Source of the DNA: Candidatus Sulfopaludibacter sp. SbA3
GTDB lineage: Bacteria > Pseudomonadota > Alphaproteobacteria > Caulobacterales > Hyphomonadaceae
Assembly (NCBI GenBank): GCA_945913285.1
Contig: CAMEDD010000004.1
Location: 1-64,000 of the forward strand
Reading direction: 5' to 3'
DNA: 64,000 nucleotides
Under the pieces are notes generated by a model, which saw only the letters and a list, made by a program, of their open reading frames with translations, did no database searches and had not been told where the DNA came from. Positions 52,449-60,426 of the stretch are shown piece after piece. Positions within the stretch are counted from its first letter, which is position 1, and each line of letters begins with the position of its first letter. A program made the translations under genes and the position numbers.

Positions 52449-53447
52449 CTACCGGCCGAGCTTCTCGGCCGCACGCTCGGCAAAATAGGTGATCACGCCC
52501 GCTGCGCCGGCGCGCTTGAAGCTCAGCAGGGTTTCCATCATCACGCGGTCGCCGTCGATCCAGCCGTTCTGGGCGGCGGCCATGATCTGCGCGTATTCGC
52601 CGGAGACCTGGTAGGCGAGCGTTGGCACGCCGAAGGTGGTGGAGACGCGGTGGACAATGTCCAGATAGGGCAAGCCCGGTTTGACCATAACCATGTCGGC
52701 GCCCTCGGCGAGATCGAGCGCCACTTCGCGCAGCGCTTCGTCCGTGTTCGAAGGATCCTGCTGGTAGGTCTTCTTGTCGCCTTTCAGCGCTGCTGCCGAG
52801 CCGATGGCCTCGCGGTAGGGGCCATAAAAGCCGCTGGCATACTTTGCCGCGTAGGCGAGGATCATCGCATTTGTGAAGCCCTCTTCTTCGAAGGCGAGGC
52901 GGATGGCGCCGATGCGTCCGTCCATCATATCCGACGGCGCGACCACATCCGCGCCTGCGCTGACATGCACGAGCGCCTGCGTGACGAGCCGTTCGACGGT
53001 GGAGTCATTCGGGATCGTGCCGTCGTCGTCCAGCAAACCGTCATGGCCGTGGCTGGTATAAGCGTCGAGCGCAACGTCCGTGATTAGACCAACTTCCGGA
53101 GCGGCATCCTTCATGGCTTTCAGCGCGCGCGGCACGAGGCCGTCCGGCGAGAGGGCGCCGGTGCCTTCGGGATCCTTGCCCTCCGGCCCGATATACGGGA
53201 ACAGTGCGATCGCCGGGATACCGAGCGCCTTTGCGCGTTTTGCAGCGCCAGCCGCTTCGTTTACCGAGAGCCGGTCCACGCCGGGCAGCGAAGCGACCGG
53301 CACGCGGCCCTCGCCATCATGGATGAAGACGGCCCAGACCAGGTCGGCTGGGGTCAACACGTTTTCGCCAGTGAGCGAGCGCACCCAGGGAGCCTGGCGC
53401 AGGCGCCGCATACGGGTGGCGGGAAAGGACTGTGGAAACTGGGTCAT
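52449..53447 (-). CDS. hemB: Delta-aminolevulinic acid dehydratase
   Basis: A 332-aa porphobilinogen synthase, second common step of haem synthesis. The Schiff-base Lys lies in MVMVKPGLPYLDIV, with the other active-site Lys in the SGFYGPYREAIGSA...GDKKTYQQDP stretch. The metal site reads DVALDAYTSHGHDG, with Asp/Ala replacing the three Cys of zinc enzymes, so this is the Mg-dependent or metal-light alphaproteobacterial form. The length is normal. Confidence 0.96.
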   Translation of the reverse strand: MTQFPQSFPATRMRRLRQAPWVRSLTGENVLTPADLVWAVFIHDGEGRVPVASLPGVDRLSVNEAAGAAKRAKALGIPAIALFPYIGPEGKDPEGTGALSPDGLVPRALKAMKDAAPEVGLITDVALDAYTSHGHDGLLDDDGTIPNDSTVERLVTQALVHVSAGADVVAPSDMMDGRIGAIRLAFEEEGFTNAMILAYAAKYASGFYGPYREAIGSAAALKGDKKTYQQDPSNTDEALREVALDLAEGADMVMVKPGLPYLDIVHRVSTTFGVPTLAYQVSGEYAQIMAAAQNGWIDGDRVMMETLLSFKRAGAAGVITYFAERAAEKLGR

Positions 53448-53477
53448 GCTGTCACTCTTGCGATATTTCGGGCGGGC

Positions 53478-54023
53478 TCACAACCACCCCAACTTGCGCC
53501 GCATGAAGCAGCGCTGGGACACGTCGAGGCCCTTGTCGGCCTGTGCGGTCTCGATCTCGAGCATCCAGAACGCCAACCGCTTGCGGGGAATCTCCCGGAA
53601 GCCCAGCCTGCGATAGAACGGGCCGTTCCACGCAACTTTCCGGAAGGTTGAGAGCGTCACGGACCCCCGCTTGCGGCTCCTGGCATCCTTGACGACCCAT
53701 TTGACCAGCGCTGCGCCGAGCCCGCGCCGCCCATGGGCCGGATGGACGCTGATCTGGTCGAGTTAGAGCGTACCCGGACGCAGGGAGGTCATGACGAATC
53801 CGGCCGGGGCGCCGGCCTTGTCCCGCACAACAGCAAGGTGTCTGCCGGGGACCGCGTCCTCCAGGATGTCAGCTGGAACGTGATCCTGAAGGGCGTCATC
53901 CGGCAGCATGCCCGTGCCGGCAAACAGCTGGCCGGCCGCCAGATCGATGGCGATCAAGGCCGGAATTTCTGCGGCTGCGGCGCCCGAAATCGAGTATCCA
54001 CCGGGAAGGCGTCGCATTGACAT
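53478..54023 (-). pseudogene. GNAT acetyltransferase interrupted by one in-frame TAA
   Basis: The frame from ATG 54023 (MSMRRLPGGYSISGAAAAEI) to 53478 encodes a complete GNAT protein of about 180 aa except for a TAA at 53763-53765. Before it: GRHLAVVRDKAGAPAGFVMT. After it, in the same frame: LDQISVHPAHGRRGLGAALV, the acetyl-CoA-binding loop (HGRRGLG), and VAWNGPFYRRLGFREIP, the conserved C-terminal motif. No other lesion is seen, so the inactivation is recent or a base-call error. It is divergent from the acyl-CoA dehydrogenase. Confidence 0.85.
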
Positions 54024-54081
54024 GAGGGCCAGCTCTATCGCAATTCGGGCGCACACATATTCAGATTGAGGCGACTTGCCA

Positions 54082-55221
54082 ATGAGCCTGATGTTTGACG
54101 ACGAACGGATCATGATTCGCGACATGGCGCGCAGGTTTGCCGAGGCGCGGTTGCTACCGCATTCCGAAGCCTGGGACCGCGACAGCTATTTTCCGGTCGA
54201 TGTGATCCGCTCCACAGCCGAGCTCGGGTTTGCGGGTATTTACGTCAGTGAAGACATGGGCGGCGCAGGCCTGACCCGAACGGACGCAGCGTTGATTTTT
54301 GAACAGCTGTCTTATGGGGATGTGTCCACCGCCGCGTTCATCTCGATCCACAACATGGCCTCCTGGATGATCGACACGTTTGGATCGGACGCCCAGCGCA
54401 AGGCCTGGGTGCCGCGACTGACGTCGATGGAGCTGATCGCGTCTTACTGTCTGACCGAGCCGGGCTCAGGATCTGACGCCGCCAGCCTCAAGACGAAGGC
54501 TGTGCGCGACAGAGACCACTATGTGATCACCGGGACCAAGCAGTTCATCTCCGGCGCCGGCACGTCCGACATCTATGTGCTGATGGCGCGAACCTCCGAT
54601 GACGGGGCAAGGGGCGTCTCGACCTTCATCGTCGAGAAGGGAACGCCCGGACTTTCCTTCGGTGCCAATGAGCGCAAGATGGGCTGGAAAAGCCAGCCGA
54701 CCGCACAAGTGATCCTCGACAGTGCGCGCGTGCCTGTTGCCAACCGGATTGGCGAAGAAGGCCACGGTTTCCGGTTTGCCATGGCCGGCCTTGATGGCGG
54801 GCGCCTCAACATCGCTGCCTGCGCGCTCGGCGGCGCCCAGCTCGCGCTCGACAAGGCCGTGAGCTATGCCAAGGAGCGCCAGCAGTTCGGCAAGCCGATT
54901 GCCGACTTTCAAAGCGTGCAGTTCAAGCTGGCCGATATGGAAACCGAGCTACAGGCCGCCCGCGTGATGCTGTACGAAGCGGCTGGACGCCTTGACGGCG
55001 AGACGCCGGACGCGACCCGCTGGTGCGCGATGGCCAAGCGCTTCGTCACCGACACGGCCTTCAAGGTGGCCAATGACGCGCTGCAGATCCATGGCGGCTA
55101 TGGCTATCTCGCCGACTATCATGTCGAGCGCATCGTCCGTGACCTGAGAGTTCACCAGATCCTCGAAGGCACGAACGAGATCATGCGGGTGATCATCTCG
55201 CGGGACATGCTCAGGGGCTGA
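54082..55221 (+). CDS. Acyl-CoA dehydrogenase (isobutyryl-CoA/short-branched type)
   Basis: A 379-aa FAD enzyme. Signatures are CLTEPGSGSDAASLKTKA (FAD/substrate), QQFGKPIADFQSVQFKLADM and the catalytic Glu in ILEGTNEIMRVIISRDML near the C-terminus. The pattern GGRLNIAACALGGAQ resembles isobutyryl-CoA dehydrogenase (ACAD8). With the HIBADH- and HIBCH-like genes in the same 12 kb, valine breakdown is a likely pathway. GAGGCGACTT provides the SD before ATG 54082. Confidence 0.86.
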   Translation: MSLMFDDERIMIRDMARRFAEARLLPHSEAWDRDSYFPVDVIRSTAELGFAGIYVSEDMGGAGLTRTDAALIFEQLSYGDVSTAAFISIHNMASWMIDTFGSDAQRKAWVPRLTSMELIASYCLTEPGSGSDAASLKTKAVRDRDHYVITGTKQFISGAGTSDIYVLMARTSDDGARGVSTFIVEKGTPGLSFGANERKMGWKSQPTAQVILDSARVPVANRIGEEGHGFRFAMAGLDGGRLNIAACALGGAQLALDKAVSYAKERQQFGKPIADFQSVQFKLADMETELQAARVMLYEAAGRLDGETPDATRWCAMAKRFVTDTAFKVANDALQIHGGYGYLADYHVERIVRDLRVHQILEGTNEIMRVIISRDMLRG

Positions 55222-55230
55222 TTGCCTCGT

Positions 55231-55740
55231 TCAAAGTGGCAGGTAGTCCGAAACAATCCGGGGGCCGTGCGCGCCGGTCACGCGCTCGCAGACGCGGATG
55301 TGGAAACCCTCATCGCCAAGCATTGCGTTGACCTCCATCACGTCATCGACGCTGGCCAGGTTGTCCTTGTGCCGGGCGCTCCAGTCTGGTGACAGCTTGC
55401 GTGCCCGCGCCCAGACCTCTGTTTTGTCCGCGCCCACCAGGAAGAGATAATGGTGCTGCTCGCCAAAAAGCTCCGGCGTGTAGCCGCCGACATTGACGAA
55501 CCACAGGGAGGCTTCGGGATTTGCCGGTGCAGGCCCCGGGATAACGTCGATGCGCCGGCCGTCGGCGTGCGCCAGTTCGGCATAACCGTCGACATGAAGC
55601 GAGGACGGCTTGCCCCACCAGGCCGCGCGCAGCTGGGGGATGGTGTCCAAGATCGTCTCGCCGGTCACAAAGCGGAGGTCGTGAACCTCGATGTTCGATC
55701 GCGGGTGGTTGCCGCCCACAAAGACCGCAAAGAGTTTCAT
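55231..55740 (-). CDS. DUF1543 protein
   Basis: A 169-aa cytosolic protein. Conserved DUF1543 blocks are MKLFAVFVGGNHPRSNIEVHDLRFV, LHVDGYAELAHADGRRI and LWFVNVGGYTPELFGEQHHYLFLV. There are two similar halves in this family and no known function. It starts 160 bp from the divergent DUF2141 pseudogene. Codons upstream of 55740 do not look coding. Confidence 0.82.
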   Translation of the reverse strand: MKLFAVFVGGNHPRSNIEVHDLRFVTGETILDTIPQLRAAWWGKPSSLHVDGYAELAHADGRRIDVIPGPAPANPEASLWFVNVGGYTPELFGEQHHYLFLVGADKTEVWARARKLSPDWSARHKDNLASVDDVMEVNAMLGDEGFHIRVCERVTGAHGPRIVSDYLPL

Positions 55741-55900
55741 GATGCGACACCTCACTGACTTCAGTTCGATGTTTTGAAGCAGGAGCTTGAGGTGCGCAAG
55801 CAGGAGGCGTAGGCACAGACTTTGGTTTTCAACGTAATTTGTCGACGGGCTTAACAGCTGTGTCCCACAAAGTGCTTGTCGAACACAAAAGAGCGCCCGA

Positions 55901-56340
55901 ATGTTCAAAGTGAAGGGCCTGATTGCCGTTGCAGTCACTCTTGCGTTTGCGGGTTCCGCTTTTGCCGCGCCTCTGACGATCAATCTTTAAGGTCTGCCGG
56001 CGCGGGGAGGGACGCTTCATGTCAGGGCCCAGACTAAGGCTCAGTTCATGAAGAAGGACGTCGCGGCCGGCGACATCGCGCCGGAGCAAGCCGCAGGCGC
56101 CAAGAGCTTCAGCAATGACTTGCCGGAAGGCGCCTATTCGATTTGGGTCTGGCATGCTCCAATTGCAATGGCCTGTTCGGCATCAGCGAAGCAGGCCCGC
56201 TGGCAGATGGTTGGTCGATGATCGGCGCCGCGACGATGCGAGCAGCGCCGACGTTTAACGGCGAAAGCCTGACGCTCCCGGCTGATGGTACTTCCGTGAC
56301 GCTGAACGTCCCTTATCCGGACTGGTCCGGACAGGGCTGA
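55901..56340 (+). pseudogene. DUF2141-like secreted protein, stop codon plus frameshift
   Basis: ATG 55901 encodes signal peptide MFKVKGLIAVAVTLAFAGSA and the first strand APLTINL, then TAA at 55988. The same frame continues as GLPARGGTLHVRAQTKAQF and SNDLPEGAYSIWVWH, matching the DUF2141 beta-sandwich. Near 56160 a frameshift is needed to reach NCNGLFGISEAGPLADGWSM and the normal end at 56338-56340. Two lesions make a function unlikely. Reconstructed length is about 145 aa. Confidence 0.8.
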
Positions 56341-56361
56341 TGCTCTGCACCCTGACAATTT

Positions 56362-56391
56362 GAAGCCCCTGACGCGTGCGCCAGGGGCTTC
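56362..56391. terminator. Hairpin terminator between converging genes
   Basis: A perfect 10-bp stem, GAAGCCCCTG / CAGGGGCTTC, with a 10-base GC-rich loop that can pair further. It lies 21 bases after the DUF2141 pseudogene and 78 bases before the 3' end of the minus-strand MarR gene, so it could serve both. Confidence 0.68.
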
Positions 56392-56468
56392 TGTGCCAAG
56401 TGCCTTCGCCGGTGCGCTTCAGCCGGTCCCCAGCAATCACGCGCTGCGCGATCGCTGGATAGGAAAGC

Positions 56469-56963
56469 TTAGAGACGATACCGGATCTGGTCAGACCAGA
56501 AGCGCTCAAGACGCGAGATCGTCTTGTTGAGCTGCGAGAGATCATCGGCGCGGACGCTGGCCGTCGGCTCGAGGGCTATTGCCTGTTTCTCGAACAGTTT
56601 CGCCACGCGGGCGCGGACCTTCTTGCCGCGGTCCGTCAGATGCAGCGTGACTGTGCGCTTGTCATCTTCAGAGCGCGTCTGGACGAGATAGCCGGCTTCC
56701 TGAAGTTTCTTCAAGTTGTAGGAAAGGCTCGTGCCAGCAAAGGCGCCGCGGGCGCGGAGCACGGAAGCGGCAGCTTCTCCTTCGCCGATTTCATAAAGCA
56801 GGAGCGCCTGGACGCCGGTCAGCGACCGTTCACCGCCACGCTCAAGGTCGTCCTTGACGACATCGTGCAGCCGGCGATGTGCCTGCTCGAGAAGCGACAG
56901 AGACTTTAGGAAAGACTCGCCGATAGAAGTATTCGCAGTTTCCTGCATTTCGATCATCATCAT
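56469..56963 (-). CDS. MarR-family transcriptional regulator
   Basis: A 164-aa winged-helix repressor. The DNA-binding region has LTGVQALLLYEIGEG, GTSLSYNLKKLQEAGYLVQ (recognition helix) and TRSEDDKRTVTLHLTDRGKK (wing). The start is uncertain: ATGs at 56963, 56960 and 56957 are in frame, as is a GTG at 56975. A CAAC-N4-GTTG palindrome sits just upstream. The downstream DUF2141 pseudogene is convergent, so the target is probably elsewhere or upstream. Confidence 0.82.
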   Translation of the reverse strand: MMMIEMQETANTSIGESFLKSLSLLEQAHRRLHDVVKDDLERGGERSLTGVQALLLYEIGEGEAAASVLRARGAFAGTSLSYNLKKLQEAGYLVQTRSEDDKRTVTLHLTDRGKKVRARVAKLFEKQAIALEPTASVRADDLSQLNKTISRLERFWSDQIRYRL

Positions 56964-56976
56964 TTTCACCACCACT

Positions 56977-56988
56977 CAACTTTTGTTG
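56977..56988 (-). promoter_or_regulatory. Candidate MarR operator CAAC-N4-GTTG
   Basis: CAACTTTTGTTG is a 4-bp-arm palindrome with a 4-bp spacer, 14 bases upstream of the ATG at 56963. It shares the CAAC-N4-GTTG core with the longer palindrome at the other MarR gene (49753-49772). It is short, so chance cannot be excluded. Confidence 0.45.
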
Positions 56989-57112
56989 TAGTTTGGGTGG
57001 AGTTACATGATGGGGGCTAATATTTTGATAAGTACCACAGAACAGATCAAGATTAGCGTTAATAAAAACGCTTGCGCATTAACCGTTACTGATACGTAAC
57101 GTCCGCGTCTGG

Positions 57113-57784
57113 TCAGGCGAATGCGTCGACTTTCGCGTCTGCGCCGTACTTGGGGCTCGGGCCGTGTTTGTTGGTTTCCCGGCGTGAGTCCAAGCACATG
57201 AAGATAAACAGGATGAGACCGCCAATATAAGGCGTAAGGATCAGCAAGTAGAGCCAGCCCGACAGATCCCGGTCATGCAGCCGCCGGACGGCGATCGCGG
57301 TACCTGGTACAATACTGTATAGATAGAACAGCCCCGTGAAGAGGGGGATGAACTCGATACGATCTGGGTCCGTCGCGCTATAGGCCAATGCTGTTATAAT
57401 AGTATCCGGTATGAGCAGCAGAATAAGCATGATGATCTGAAATAAAACAAATCCCCAATACTCGGCACGCCGGGCGCGGCCAGTGAAATTGAAGTAATTT
57501 CTGGATATTGCGCGCAGGAAATATTTGAACAGGCTGTCGCGTCCAGCCGGGGCAACGGGTGCGCCGGTGCGCACGCGCACTCCCTCAGGCGGGACGACCT
57601 GCGCCGCAAGCACGTAAATGTCGCGCGCTTCCTCACCGAGGGCAATGAAGTCGACCGGCGTGCCGGACGCCAGCGCGGCACTCTTGTGGACACGCGCCGT
57701 TGTGAACCGGTAGCGTTTTCCATCTTCCCCGAGTATCAGGCCGGCGCCGTCCGTGTTGTCAGGCTTGAGAACTTCGCCGCGCAT
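57113..57784 (-). CDS. Cold-shock-like domain fused to DUF805 membrane protein
   Basis: A 223-aa protein. Residues about 1-65 resemble an OB-fold cold-shock domain (RGEVLKPDNTDGAGLILGEDGKRYRFTTA, GTPVDFIALGEEARDIYV). Residues about 85-215 are a DUF805 module with four membrane helices and its signatures NYFNFTGRARRAEYWGFVLF and RRLHDRDLSGWLYLL. The gene follows the 3-hydroxyisobutyryl-CoA hydrolase gene by 9 bp, so they are co-transcribed. The combination is reported for some uncharacterised proteins; the role of the N-terminal domain at the membrane is unknown. Confidence 0.8.
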   Translation of the reverse strand: MRGEVLKPDNTDGAGLILGEDGKRYRFTTARVHKSAALASGTPVDFIALGEEARDIYVLAAQVVPPEGVRVRTGAPVAPAGRDSLFKYFLRAISRNYFNFTGRARRAEYWGFVLFQIIMLILLLIPDTIITALAYSATDPDRIEFIPLFTGLFYLYSIVPGTAIAVRRLHDRDLSGWLYLLILTPYIGGLILFIFMCLDSRRETNKHGPSPKYGADAKVDAFA

Positions 57785-57793
57785 GATGATGGG

Positions 57794-58864
57794 TCAGCCG
57801 GCCGGCCAGAACGTCAGTTCGTTCGGGCCGAGCCGTTCAAAATACTGGGCCACATCTGCGTCGCTTACATCTTCAAGGCGGGACGGTGACCACTTCGGTG
57901 CGTTGTCCTTGTCGACAATCACGGCGCGCACGCCTTCCAGGAAATCCGCGCTCTGCACCTTTCGCCAGCCGATACGGAACTCCATGCGCATACTGTCTTC
58001 GAACGTGTCTGCGGCGCGGCCTTCCCGGAGTTGCCGGAGAGCCACCTTAACAGTCTCCGGGCTTTTGGCGCGCAGGGTCGCCGCTTCAGTGCGCGCCCAA
58101 TCGGTGTCTTCAGCGTCCAGCGCGGCGAGAATGTCTTCGGCCGCGTCAAACCTAAAGCAGCGATCGATCGCTTCGCGATACGGCTCGAAGCTAGCGTGGG
58201 CGCGGGTATGTGTCAGACGCGAGAGGATCTCGTTCAGCAAGTCTGCGGCGCCGGCGGAGAAGTCCGCGGCTTCGATCTGTCTCGACAGCGCGGGCACGAG
58301 TTCGGAGGGTAGGTAATGCGTGGCAATGCGCGCGGCGGCGACGTCTGCGCCTTTGAGGCGCGCGCCCGTCAGCGCGAGCCAGGTGCCGAGCTCCCCGCCG
58401 AGACGCGGCAGGAACCAACCTCCGCCGACATCGGGAAACAGGCCAATACCCGTTTCCGGCATCGCGAAGACCGTGCGTTCGGTCGCCACGCGGTGAGAGC
58501 CGTGCACGGACAATCCGACGCCGCCGCCCATGGTGACGCCGTCGATGATCGACAGGATCGGTTTAGGAAAAGCTTCCAGGGCTGCGTTCATCCGGTATTC
58601 GGTGCGGAAGAATTCCCGCGCCTCTGTAGCGTCTCCAGCTCCGCTTTCGGCCAGCATGCGGATATCGCCGCCGGCGCAGAAGCCGCGCGTGCCGTCCTGA
58701 TGGTCGATCAGGAGAAGGTGGATGGATGGATCAGCCGCCCATGCCGTCACCGCTGCCAGAATGTCCCCGCACATCGGCGTGTTGAGCGCGTGCAGGGCAG
58801 AGGGGCGCATCAGCGTGATGCGGCCGAGCCCGCCCTCTTGTCGTATCAACACATCTGGATTCAT
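57794..58864 (-). CDS. 3-hydroxyisobutyryl-CoA hydrolase-like crotonase
   Basis: A 356-aa crotonase-fold enzyme, longer than a plain enoyl-CoA hydratase (about 260). This is the HIBCH pattern: oxyanion-hole segments GFCAGGDIRMLAE and DGVTMGGGVGLSVHG, and MPETGIGLFPDVGGGWFL carrying the catalytic Glu. The tail MEFRIGWRKVQSADFLEGVRAVIVDKDNAPKW is also HIBCH-like. It would cleave 3-hydroxyisobutyryl-CoA in valine breakdown, giving the substrate of the dehydrogenase at 47 kb. First gene of a two-gene operon with the DUF805 protein. Confidence 0.86.
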   Translation of the reverse strand: MNPDVLIRQEGGLGRITLMRPSALHALNTPMCGDILAAVTAWAADPSIHLLLIDHQDGTRGFCAGGDIRMLAESGAGDATEAREFFRTEYRMNAALEAFPKPILSIIDGVTMGGGVGLSVHGSHRVATERTVFAMPETGIGLFPDVGGGWFLPRLGGELGTWLALTGARLKGADVAAARIATHYLPSELVPALSRQIEAADFSAGAADLLNEILSRLTHTRAHASFEPYREAIDRCFRFDAAEDILAALDAEDTDWARTEAATLRAKSPETVKVALRQLREGRAADTFEDSMRMEFRIGWRKVQSADFLEGVRAVIVDKDNAPKWSPSRLEDVSDADVAQYFERLGPNELTFWPAG

Positions 58865-59001
58865 CGGTGTCGACCGCCCTTCAAACTGTGAAGCAAAGGT
58901 AAATGCAGTGTTCCCAATTCAAGACAAGCTGTTTTGCCAAGCCTTTACACATTTGTGCCATAAATCAGGTTGATCCCAACCGTCCCAGCAACCGATACGC
59001 C

Positions 59002-59289
59002 ATGTCCAGCCATTTTCTTCAAGGCCCTCGTCTCGACGTTGCGAAGTTCAATCGGCGCGGTCAACGCATACAGGTGGATGCTCGCGGGGTGGTCAAGCTT
59101 GGCTGGTTCAAAAAGCAGGAAGTCGAAGTCCGTGACGTCTCGCCGGGCGGGGCGCGCCTCAGCCTTCCCGAAGGTGTTTTGTTGCCGGATGAATTCGAGC
59201 TGCGTATCCCGCACTTCAAGTCTCCGCGTGCCTGCGTGAAGTGCTGGGAAAGCGGTCTCGAGATCGGCGTCGAGTTCAAGCTCGAGTAG
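59002..59289 (+). CDS. Single-domain PilZ protein
   Basis: A 95-aa protein that is essentially one PilZ domain. The c-di-GMP-binding motifs RxxxR (NRRGQR) and DxSxxG (DVSPGG) are both present, followed by ARLSLPEGVLLPDEFELRIP. It is probably a c-di-GMP receptor affecting motility or surface traits. ATG at 59002 is preferred; an upstream in-frame codon adds an unconserved stretch. It is divergent from the HIBCH-like gene and convergent with the cytochrome gene. Confidence 0.85.
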   Translation: MSSHFLQGPRLDVAKFNRRGQRIQVDARGVVKLGWFKKQEVEVRDVSPGGARLSLPEGVLLPDEFELRIPHFKSPRACVKCWESGLEIGVEFKLE

Positions 59290-59295
59290 CCGCGT

Positions 59296-59859
59296 TCAGG
59301 GCTCGGCTGTCGCCACGCGGCCTGTCAACATACGCGTCAGTGTTGCATCCTTGTCGATCAGGTGATGCTTGATCGCGGCCGCGACGTGCACGGTGATCAG
59401 GCCAGCGAGCGCATAGGCCATGACTGTGTGCGTGAAACCTGCGGCAGACTTGATCGCCTCGTTCTTCTCAAAACTCGGGATGGTGAACAGTCCGTAGATG
59501 TCGATCGGCCGTCCTGCGAACAGCGAGCCGAAGACGCCTGAGAGCGGCATCACGATGATGGCCGCGAGCAGCGCCCAATGTACCGCTTTCGAGGCCATGA
59601 CTTGCCAGCCGGGCATCGTACTTGCGGTGGAGGCCGGGAAGCCCTGATTGAGGCGCCAGATCACGCGCCAGGCGACGACGATCAGCAAGACCGTGCCAGT
59701 TGCCTTGTGCAGCGCCATGATGGGGCCGCGCGCCTCGCGTGTGAGCCCGCCATACTCGAGGTAAAAACCGACGGCCAGCATGCCGAAGAATGCCAGCGAT
59801 ACGATCCAGTGATTGGCACGGGAGATGGCGTTGTAGGTGCCCGTCTTGGAATCGGTCAT
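59296..59859 (-). CDS. Cytochrome b561-family membrane protein
   Basis: A 187-aa four-helix di-haem b protein of the CybB type. Haem-ligand His candidates are in ISRANHWIVSL, GPIMALHKATGTVL, SKAVHWALLAAI and LITVHVAAAIKHHLIDKD. The length and order match the superoxide-oxidase/b561 family, which passes electrons between superoxide or a periplasmic donor and ubiquinone. It lies 71 bp downstream of a small globin gene on the same strand. Confidence 0.9.
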   Translation of the reverse strand: MTDSKTGTYNAISRANHWIVSLAFFGMLAVGFYLEYGGLTREARGPIMALHKATGTVLLIVVAWRVIWRLNQGFPASTASTMPGWQVMASKAVHWALLAAIIVMPLSGVFGSLFAGRPIDIYGLFTIPSFEKNEAIKSAAGFTHTVMAYALAGLITVHVAAAIKHHLIDKDATLTRMLTGRVATAEP

Positions 59860-59930
59860 GTTGGCGGTCCTCCTTGCCAGCGAATGGGTCCGGCGAAAGG
59901 GTAACGGACGGTTTTCGCAGAGACCAGCGC

Positions 59931-60335
59931 TTATTTAATCCTAGCGATCTCTGAGAGAAGGTCGTCCCAGGCGGTCTCGGCCCCGGGCGTCCAGCCCGGG
60001 CCGGCCAGTTCCCGGAACGTGTCGCGCATCGCCGCGAACATCAGGTCAAACTCACCGGCGGGAACGCCGTAGCCTTCATGCTGCATTCGGCCTGCCGATA
60101 TCAGAAACCGGGACGTCTCGCTGCCTTCAAACAGCCCAAGGATGATGTTTAGGCAGGTCTCAAGCATCGAGCCGCGCACCCCCCCATCGCGGTCCATCAC
60201 GAACAGGCTTTCCAGGTGGGGATAGGCCGCAAACAGCCGGTCATAGACAAGCGGCGCCGGATCGGCGCAGGCTTCGCTGGCGCGTTCAAGAGTGTCGAGA
60301 ATCGCGGCGCTGTTCATGACCTCAATTTCTCTCAT
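59931..60335 (-). CDS. Small globin-like protein
   Basis: A 134-aa protein with the all-helical layout of bacterial globins. YDRLFAAYPHLESLFVMD occupies the B-to-E region, and RMQHEGYGVPAGEFDLMFAAM supplies the F helix; its His before GYGV is the probable proximal haem ligand, as in flavohaemoglobin and sensor globins. FRELAGPGWTPGAETAWDDL matches the G/H region. The start is uncertain: MREI at 60335 or MNSA at 60317. It precedes cytochrome b561, so a haem redox pair is plausible. Haem binding needs testing. Confidence 0.72.
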   Translation of the reverse strand: MREIEVMNSAAILDTLERASEACADPAPLVYDRLFAAYPHLESLFVMDRDGGVRGSMLETCLNIILGLFEGSETSRFLISAGRMQHEGYGVPAGEFDLMFAAMRDTFRELAGPGWTPGAETAWDDLLSEIARIK

Positions 60336-60426
60336 TCATGAAGGTTCGCGTCAAAGCTGACGTGGCGTAGGCGATTGCGCACATTCGGAGGCAGGCGCAG
60401 GGTGGCCCAAAATCAGGGAGGAAGAG

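Noticed and set aside
53763-53765. Programmed read-through or recoding at in-frame TAA codons (GNAT and DUF2141 genes)
   Set aside because: The contexts differ, two of the three genes also carry frameshifts, and TAA is used as the normal stop elsewhere. Decay is simpler.
57085-57102. Inverted repeat CGTTAC-N6-GTAACG upstream of the second MarR gene
   Set aside because: Short and about 110 bp from the start codon; it could be a weak terminator or chance, so it is not annotated as an operator.
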